From contig JAVHPF010000014.1 of the NCBI GenBank assembly GCA_036170435.1, positions 1 through 5,032 of the forward strand: a stretch of DNA of 5,032 nucleotides, read 5' to 3'. The stretch comes from JAQVPN01 sp036170435 (GTDB lineage Bacteria > Patescibacteriota > Gracilibacteria > BD1-5 > UBA6164). The notes beneath the pieces are model-generated. The model had not been told where the DNA came from and did no database searches. It saw nothing but the letters and a program-made list of their open reading frames with translations. The position numbers were made by a program, and so were the translations under genes. Below are positions 1 through 5,032 of the stretch, in pieces. Each line of letters opens with the position of its first letter. Position 1 is the first letter of the stretch.

Positions 1-7
1 TATGGGA

Positions 8-84
8 GAGCGAAGTGCAACGAGCGAACCTCATAGAAGCTGTTGTCAGACCCGAGCGAAGTATGAGCGAGAGTGCAACGAGGG
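8..84. repeat. G+C-rich cluster of short direct repeats
   Basis: This patch is strikingly richer in G+C than the rest of the window and is built from repeated words. GAGCGA occurs at 8, 22, 54 and 65. The 9-mer GAGCGAAGT occurs at 8-16 and 54-62, and the 11-mer AGTGCAACGAG at 14-24 and 72-82. The words occur in the same orientation but are irregularly spaced, so this is neither a tandem array nor a CRISPR. Short frames run through it on both strands, but they look like translated repeat. It most resembles a dispersed intergenic repeat that may continue beyond the left edge. Its function is unknown. Confidence 0.55.
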
Positions 85-163
85 TTTACCGTACATTTTT
101 ATCTTTTTTCTTTTATTTTATAACTCTGCATATTTTACTTTTATTAAAACAAGATTTTTTTTC

Positions 164-211
164 ATCTTTTAAAATGGAAGAGGGGTAGGGGTGAATTCCA
201 TTTTAAAAGAT
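164..211 (-). terminator. Perfect 16-bp hairpin downstream of the operon (possible 3'-end element)
   Basis: Bases 164-179 (ATCTTTTAAAATGGAA) are the exact reverse complement of 196-211, giving a 16-bp stem around a 16-nt loop (180-195) that reads GAGGGGTAGGGGTGAA on the plus strand. It lies 35 nt past the stop codon of the last gene, where a transcript end is expected. It is not a textbook intrinsic terminator: on the minus strand the stem is followed by GAAAAAAAATC rather than a U-run, and on the plus strand by ACCTTATTT. It could instead be a processing or stabilising 3' hairpin or part of a small mobile repeat. The structure is certain; the role is inferred. Confidence 0.5.
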
Positions 212-246
212 ACCTTATTTCGAATATATTATGCAAAACCCATAAT

Positions 247-1158
247 TTAATATTCTTTTTCTAGCACTTTTGCTAAATCTCTTCTTTCTGGGATGAATCA
301 TATTTCCATTATTTTATCGATATTTAAAACTTTTTCTCTTGTAAATATATCTTCCATATAACTAAATTTATTTTTGCTGAAAATTTTCAAAAAAGTTATA
401 ATTTTAACTGGAATATATATAATTCATTTTAAAGTATATTTTTTTACTAACATATTATAAACTTCTTTCATCGTAGTAATTGTTCAATCAGTAATATTAA
501 AAATATCAGATTTAATTTTTTGATTTTCATATAAAAAATCAATTGCTTGATATAAATTGTCAACATGAGTTACTGACATGTTTTTATTTCATTTTCAAAT
601 TATAATCAATTTATTAAAAAAAGAAACTTGTAAAATTGCAGGAATTAATAATCTATCTCATTTTCAATATATTGCTCTAGGTCTTATAATACTTAATTTA
701 TTTGTACATCATTTTATCAATTCTTTTTCAGCTAAATACTTTGATAAAGCATAAGAATTATTTAAATTATTTTCATCAATTTCAATATCTTCTTTGATAT
801 TTCAAGATTCAATTCATTGATAAACTGCTGATGTAGAAATGTAAAAAATATGAGGAATTTCACTTGCAAAATCTAAGACATTTGCAATACTTTTTGTATT
901 AATTTCAATCATTTTTTCAACTGATTTTTTCCAATTTGTATCACTTGCAGAATGAATAAATAAATCAATTTTTTCATCTTTTAATAATTCTTTATTAATC
1001 TTTTGAGTAATATCCCATTGAATATATTTAATTTTACTATTTTCAAAATTATAAAATGGTTTTCTTCAAAAAGCAATTACATCATCTCACTTTCAAGCAT
1101 ATTTATAAACTAGATATTTTCATACAAATCATGTTGATCAAGTTATAGCTACTTTCAT
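247..1158 (-). CDS. NAD(P)-dependent extended-SDR reductase/epimerase (OleD/3-beta-HSD-like)
   Basis: The product is a 303-residue cytosolic oxidoreductase when UGA is read as glycine. It opens with the Rossmann nucleotide-binding loop TGSTGFVG (residues 6-13), followed by WDI (48-50) at the adenine-contact position. The catalytic signatures are STSAVY (108-113) and Y136-x-x-x-K140 in SYALSK, and RPRAIYGKGD (159-168) is the conserved substrate-side motif of the extended SDR group. Length and motif order fit NAD-dependent epimerases, 3-beta-hydroxysteroid dehydrogenases and OleD-type beta-keto acid reductases. The substrate cannot be read from the sequence. All 16 glycines are encoded by UGA and none by GGN; two UGG codons encode Trp. 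The ATG at 1158 overlaps the last 10 nt of the ligase gene, so translation is probably coupled. There is no Shine-Dalgarno sequence. This is the last gene of the operon. The general family is secure; the OleD-like role is inferred from the neighbouring ligase. Confidence 0.9.
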
Positions 1159-2693
1159 AGTAATTTTAAATAGTTATGTTTTAAAATAATTTTATTAACT
1201 TTATTTTGTTTTCAAGAACAAGGAATATTAATTTTTTCAATAAAATCAGGAATTGCAAAATCGTCAATTGAATAGTTTCAAAATTTCAATAATTGGAATA
1301 ATTCTTTTTTTAGTTTACAGAAATTTTCTGATTTATATTTATCTTCTAATTCAATACATAAAACTATATCTTCATCTTCCTTAATTTCATTCCAAACTCA
1401 AATTAATGCTGAATTTTTTATAAATGGAATATTATTTATAGTTTTTTCATATAAACTTGGATAAATATTATATTCTTTTCTGATTATCATATCTTTTTTT
1501 CTAGATAATATTGTTAATAAATCCCTTCATTTATTAGAAACTATTTCTACAACATCTCATGTTTGTATAAAATCATATCTTTCTTTTCAAAAATACTTTT
1601 TTGATGCATGTTTTCCTTTTAAAAATAGTTCATTATCTTTTTCAAGTTTATATTCAATTCATTCTAATGGATATCACAAAATATCTCATTTTATGTTTTC
1701 TTGCAACTGGATTTTTTCTTTTCAATCAATTAATGCTATTGGAAGCATCTCTGTCATTCAATATATACTATAAATTTTTATAAAATCATTTGTATATTTA
1801 TAAATTTTTTCTAAAAATCAGGTATAAACTGGGGCAGAACCAAAAAAAATATATTTTAAACATTTGGGAATTTTAATTTTTTTTCTCATTAAATCATTGA
1901 ATTTATATGGAGGAGAAAAAATTGTATCAACATTAAATTTTTTTATAGTATTAATTAGTTTTTTTAAAGAATATTTCATTCTTCAAACAATAACTTTTTT
2001 TCAGCTAATAATTCAAAGTAAAATAAATTGAGGCATGTCTGCATAAAAAACTTCAGTATTTTTTGTTAAATTTTTAATCTCATCAAGCATATAAAAAATT
2101 GAATTATGAGAATGTACTACTCATTTTGGATCACTAGTTGTTCATCAAGTAAAAACCACAATAGAATCATCTTCATTTAAAAACTCAATAAATTCTAAAT
2201 TTGTTATTTCTCTTTTTTCTTTAAAATTAACATTTAAAACTTCTTTTTTGCTAAAATAATTATTTCAAACTGATATAATATTTAATCAAGGAATCTTATA
2301 TGGATTTGATATTTTTGCTTTAGATAAAATAAATTTTGAAAAAACATTATCCACAAAAACAGTATCATAAAATCATATTTTTGGTTGCAATTCTACAATT
2401 TTACTTTTCAAATTTTCTTCTCACATTGAAGGTTCTAATATTACAAATTTTGCTCAAGCCATAAATGTAGCTAAAACAAAAATTGAATAATAAATTGGGT
2501 TGATTGAGAAAGCAATAACAACTTCTCATTTTTGTAGTTTACAGTTATTTATTAAATAATCTGCTAAATATATTGAATTATTTACATAATCTAAAAAACT
2601 CATCTTTTTGTTTGTTTTTGAATCAAAAAGTTCAGTTTTTATATCTTTATTTGCAATTATTAATTCTATTAAATCTGAGTTATATATTTTCAT
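1149..2693 (-). CDS. AMP-forming acyl/fatty-acid ligase, ANL superfamily (OleC-like)
   Basis: A 514-residue adenylate-forming enzyme that should activate a carboxylic acid with ATP. The P-loop signature FTGGTTSDPKG (181-191) satisfies the AMP-binding consensus; its two adjacent glycines are tandem UGA codons. Then come GSAPVY (285-290), YGMTEMLP (311-318), TGD (378-380), the hinge region RKKDMIIRKEYNIYP (398-412), and a C-terminal GKQNKVNK (494-501) that holds the likely catalytic lysine. The YGxTExLP block and the C-terminal K-Q-N-K-V-N-K pattern resemble the OleC/'fatty acid CoA ligase' branch (RHNxKIxR) more than classical acyl-CoA synthetases; this comparison is from memory. OleC enzymes close beta-hydroxy acids to beta-lactones. 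Glycine is 25 UGA to 2 GGN. I chose the ATG 10 nt after the ATP-grasp stop. A GTG at 2735 in the same frame would add 14 residues and overlap that gene. The gene ends in TAG inside the reductase start. Confidence 0.9.
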
Positions 2694-2703
2694 GTTTTTA
2701 TAA

Positions 2704-3864
2704 TTATTTAATAATTCAGTTATATTCAATATCACTTGTCATATTAGAAGTTAATGATTCTTTATTTAAAAAAGATTCAATAATACAATAAAGAGATTGA
2801 ATAAATTGTCAAAAAAATGGTTTAATATCTTTTACACTAAAAATACAATCTTTTGATTTGAATAATCAAGAGAAAAATAATTTATTTTTTGAAAAAATAT
2901 AATTTATAAAAAATAAAATAAGTATTAATTTAAATGATCTAGAAGTGTTAGATGGTTGTAAAACTTTATAAGTATAATTATTTTCATCTAAAAATACTTT
3001 AGAAAAACTATTACTTCAAGAAAATAAATGAATTCAACTTGTAGGTCTTGGATTGCATTCTATACAAAAATTCCCATAGTCATTACAAATAAAATCAAAC
3101 GAAACTTGTCCATGAATATTATATTTTTGTCATAATTCTTTCAAAAAACTTATTAAGTTATCATCAAAACAACTTTCAAAATAAACTCAGCTTCAAGATG
3201 AATAAGTAAGTAAATTTTTATAAAAAGAACTTATTAATAAATGTCATTTATTAAATACTGCATAAATACAAATAGGATCTCATGAAATAAATTCCTGTAT
3301 TACATATTTTTTATTTTCTTCAAAGATAAATTTATTTAGATCTTTTGATTTAATTTTATTACTTGCAATATTTCAAGCAAATCTTGAAAATTCAGGTTTT
3401 AATACATAATCAAACTTGGTATTTTTATTTATAAACTCTAATACTTCGTTTTTATTATTAAATAAATAGGTTTTTGGTAATCTAATATAATCGAAATTCT
3501 CTAAATATTTTATATAATTATATTTTGAATGAAGTTTAATCAATAAATCAAAATCACCACAAAATACTTTACATTTTGTTTGTATTTCAATTTCATTTTT
3601 CAAATAAGCAATATAAATAACTTCCTCGCAAGTAGGAATTAAAAAATCAATTTTATTATAATTAATATAAGTAATTAAATACTCTTTAAATTTATTTATA
3701 TCTTTATTAATACTTGGGTATTTACACTTTTTATAAATATATTTTGAAAAAAAAGCAATAGAAAATATTTTCGAATCTCAAATAAAAATTTGATTATCTT
3801 TATGCAATAACCTAACTAATTCTAAAGCAACAAATGATCTTCATGAAATTATAAAAATATTCAT
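2704..3864 (-). CDS. ATP-grasp domain ligase (carbamoyl-phosphate-synthase-like)
   Basis: A 386-residue protein with the ATP-grasp layout. An N-terminal preATP-grasp Rossmann-like segment starts MNIFIISGRSFVALELVRLL and includes IPTCEEV (76-82). A nucleotide-binding lysine follows in YVLKP (K156), then the hinge block VIQEFISGDP (188-197). The metal-binding end is SFDFI (D257) and ECNPRPTSGIHLF (E269, N271). ATP-grasp enzymes couple a carboxylate to an amine, thiol or other nucleophile through an acyl-phosphate. The acceptor here is unknown. After about residue 300 there is an extra tail with a strongly hydrophobic stretch (311-324) that could touch the membrane. Glycine is 13 UGA to 3 GGN. 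The ATG lies 1 nt after the stop of the GNAT-like gene, without a Shine-Dalgarno sequence, which indicates coupled translation. The fold is well supported; the substrate is not. Confidence 0.87.
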
Positions 3865-3865
3865 A

Positions 3866-4971
3866 TTAAAATATATTATTTTTTAAAAGAGGTTCTCCTA
3901 TTTTATTTGAAACACATATAATAATCTTCCACACAAATCTTTTAAAAGATTTTAAATTATTAATATATACAAGCGAATATTCCATATATTTAACAGCTCA
4001 CCTATTAATTTTAAATTGACCAACTCATGAACTACGATTTAAAATTTTCGCTTCTTTAAGTGATTTAATAAGCAAATAATAACTAATATGTCTATATAAA
4101 TTTTCATTTTTATATCAAAAAATCGGAGTAGTAATTGTTTCTCAAACTTTGTAATATCAAAAAACAGCCTTTACTCAATTAATATTATTTAGTGTATTTA
4201 TAGAAAATGCATTAACATATAATAAATTTTTAATAAAATTAATTGTAAATTGAGGATTTTCATAAGTATATTTATCTAAATATAAATTATTATAAGAGTT
4301 CAAAATATCATTTATTTCAATATCAGAATAATTTTTATCCATTCTGAGAATCAGTTTTGATTTTTCAAATATTTTTTTATCTTTTTTTACATTTGAAATA
4401 TTTAAATACTCATCTAATAAATCTGATTTAGATACATATATTTGTCTTGAAATTATTTTTTGAAAATTAAGTTTTATTAAATTCTCTAAATAAGTACTAT
4501 CAAAATCATTTATACTTCTATAAAATACTGCATATTTTGGATAATTTTTAAATAAAAATTTATTAATCTCATCTAAATCCTGAATTGATAATTTTGGATA
4601 TAATACTGTAGATAATAATAAATTATTAACAAAAACAATATTATCTAATTTAACAAGCTTTATTAAAATAAAAAAACTGATGCTAAAAAATTAATAATTT
4701 TTTTCAAAAAGTAATTATTTATATTATTACTTTCAGTAAGTAAATATCTAAAAGTCCCAGAAAGGGATGTCGTATAACAATTATTCTTTGAATTTCAAAT
4801 ACTAATTGGTATCAAAGTTCAATTTACTTCTAAGATTTTTATTTCAACATCAATATTTTTTATATATTTTTTAGTTCAATCTTTAATTATTGGCAAAAAA
4901 TATTGTTTTATAAAAATTGAATAATCATTTTCAGGAGTATAATTTTCTAGATTATTTATATATTTTATCAT
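3866..4971 (-). CDS. GNAT-fold acyltransferase-like protein, split by a -1 frame change
   Basis: This is the first gene of the operon and lies in two frames. The ATG at 4971 gives 102 residues, ending at a TAA at 4663-4665. The sequence then continues, one base back, in the frame that ends at the TAA at 3866-3868. Joined at the slip site, the product is about 368 residues. The C-terminal half carries a pattern I recognise from GNAT/BioF2-like acetyltransferases found near lipid and ATP-grasp genes: DNIVFVNNLLLST (110-122), LDKYTYENPQF (232-242), VFGYYKVGETITTPIFGY (270-287), and FKINRGAVKYMEYSLVY (320-336). The N-terminal part reads smoothly into it. No acetyl-CoA loop stands out clearly, so transfer of an acyl or aminoacyl group is inference. 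Glycine is 9 UGA to 3 GGN. The first in-frame ATG was chosen because an in-frame stop lies 12 nt upstream. The two halves may be one programmed product, a decayed gene or a sequencing error. Confidence 0.6.
4663..4690 (-). other. -1 frameshift window with U UUU UUA slippery heptamer
   Basis: The frame starting at 4971 is open to the TAA at 4663. The frame of the second half is open only from 4690, where it follows a TAA at 4691-4693. The switch must therefore lie in these 28 nt. In the first frame the codons here are GTT TTT TTA TTT TAA, so the classical -1 slippery heptamer U UUU UUA sits at 4675-4669, exactly in phase. The stop follows three bases later. Slippage on it gives ...SVFL-ILIKLVKLDN. 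A single missing T in the seven-T run (4676-4670) would look identical. I see no strong stem or pseudoknot just downstream, only the short palindrome AAGCTT. Confidence 0.65.
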
Positions 4972-4996
4972 AATATATTGTTACTATCAACCCAAC

Positions 4997-5026
4997 AAAA
5001 AATCTTCCAAAAATGGAAGATTTTTT
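4997..5026 (-). terminator. Intrinsic-terminator-like hairpin upstream of the operon
   Basis: Bases 4997-5008 (AAAAAATCTTCC) pair perfectly with 5015-5026 (GGAAGATTTTTT) around a 6-nt loop, giving a 12-bp stem whose right arm ends in a T-run on either strand. It can therefore act in both directions. On the minus strand it would end a gene lying beyond the right edge. Only 25 nt separate it from the ATG of the first operon gene, too little for a full promoter with a leader. Either transcription starts within or next to this hairpin, with a very short or leaderless mRNA, or the hairpin is a partial read-through attenuator. I could not identify a convincing -35/-10 pair. Confidence 0.7.
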
Positions 5027-5032
5027 AATTTT

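Noticed and set aside
8..84. CRISPR or tandem-repeat array
   Set aside because: The repeated words are only 6 to 11 nt, irregularly spaced, and not separated by uniform spacers.
2..172. 56-residue plus-strand frame starting at ATG 2, and an open minus-strand frame from an ATG at 96 running off the left edge
   Set aside because: Both are translations of the repeat words followed or preceded by T-rich sequence, with no protein-like pattern. They are better explained as intergenic repeat.
1601..1783. 60-residue plus-strand open frame
   Set aside because: It lies antisense inside the ligase gene, is low-complexity and hydrophobic, and has no family motif. A+T-rich antisense DNA gives such frames freely.
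2691..2735. GTG at 2735 as the ligase start
   Set aside because: It would overlap the ATP-grasp gene by 32 nt. The ATG at 2693, 10 nt after that gene's stop, fits the compact operon and still leaves a full-length ligase. The GTG remains possible.
2573..2791. 72-residue plus-strand open frame
   Set aside because: It is antisense to the ligase start and the ATP-grasp 3' end, made mostly of Leu, Ile, Tyr and Phe, and has no recognisable domain.
3935..3952. 18-nt perfect palindrome AAATCTTTTAAAAGATTT
   Set aside because: It sits inside the coding region of the acyltransferase-like gene, is all A/T apart from one C/G pair, and has no loop or T-tract. It is likely a chance effect of composition.
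247..4971. UGA read as tryptophan (code 4, Mycoplasma-like)
   Set aside because: It would put Trp at invariant glycines of the Rossmann loop, the AMP-binding loop and the YG motif. UGG is used as the Trp codon where Trp is plausible.
4972..4996. Promoter for the operon (TTGTTG with TATATT)
   Set aside because: The spacer is only 15 nt and the putative -10 abuts the ATG, so transcription would start inside the gene. The match is too weak to annotate.

Overview
This is a very A+T-rich window (by eye roughly a fifth to a quarter G+C) in which every credible gene lies on the minus strand. Conventional reading frames look shattered, because in-frame UGA codons occur every few dozen residues. When UGA is read as glycine, four long, closely packed genes appear, and the UGA codons fall on glycines that define families: TGSTGFVG and YGKGD in a Rossmann-fold reductase, the FTGGTT loop and YGMTE of an AMP-forming ligase, and SGD and SGI in an ATP-grasp enzyme. 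UGG is still used for tryptophan. This is genetic code 25, so the source is most likely a Candidate Phyla Radiation bacterium of the Absconditabacteria (SR1) or Gracilibacteria (BD1-5). The window alone does not decide between them.

Layout in transcription order, right to left. A perfect 12-bp hairpin at 4997-5026 probably ends an upstream transcription unit. The operon then begins. Gene 1 (4971-3866) is a GNAT-fold acyltransferase-like protein, split by a -1 frame change at a run of seven T. Gene 2 (3864-2704) is an ATP-grasp ligase. Gene 3 (2693-1149) is an AMP-forming acyl ligase of the ANL superfamily with OleC-like features. Gene 4 (1158-247) is an NAD(P)-dependent extended-SDR reductase/epimerase with OleD-like features. 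Spacings are 1 nt, 10 nt and a 10-nt overlap, so this looks like one translationally coupled operon. None of the four starts has a recognisable Shine-Dalgarno sequence.

Downstream of the operon, 164-211 is a perfect 16-bp inverted repeat with a 16-nt loop. The left edge (1-90) is a much more G+C-rich patch containing repeated GAGCGA and AGTGCAACGAG words. Bases 91-163 hold nothing recognisable.

Working together (inference): the ANL ligase would activate a carboxylic acid as an acyl-adenylate. The ATP-grasp enzyme could join a carboxylate to an amine or other nucleophile, the GNAT protein could transfer an acyl or aminoacyl group, and the SDR could reduce a keto group. The adjacent OleC-like and OleD-like pair recalls bacterial long-chain olefin/beta-lactone synthesis, but ATP-grasp and GNAT partners are not part of that pathway. 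The set may therefore make a different modified lipid or small metabolite. That would be notable in a lineage with reduced genomes and little known lipid or secondary metabolism.
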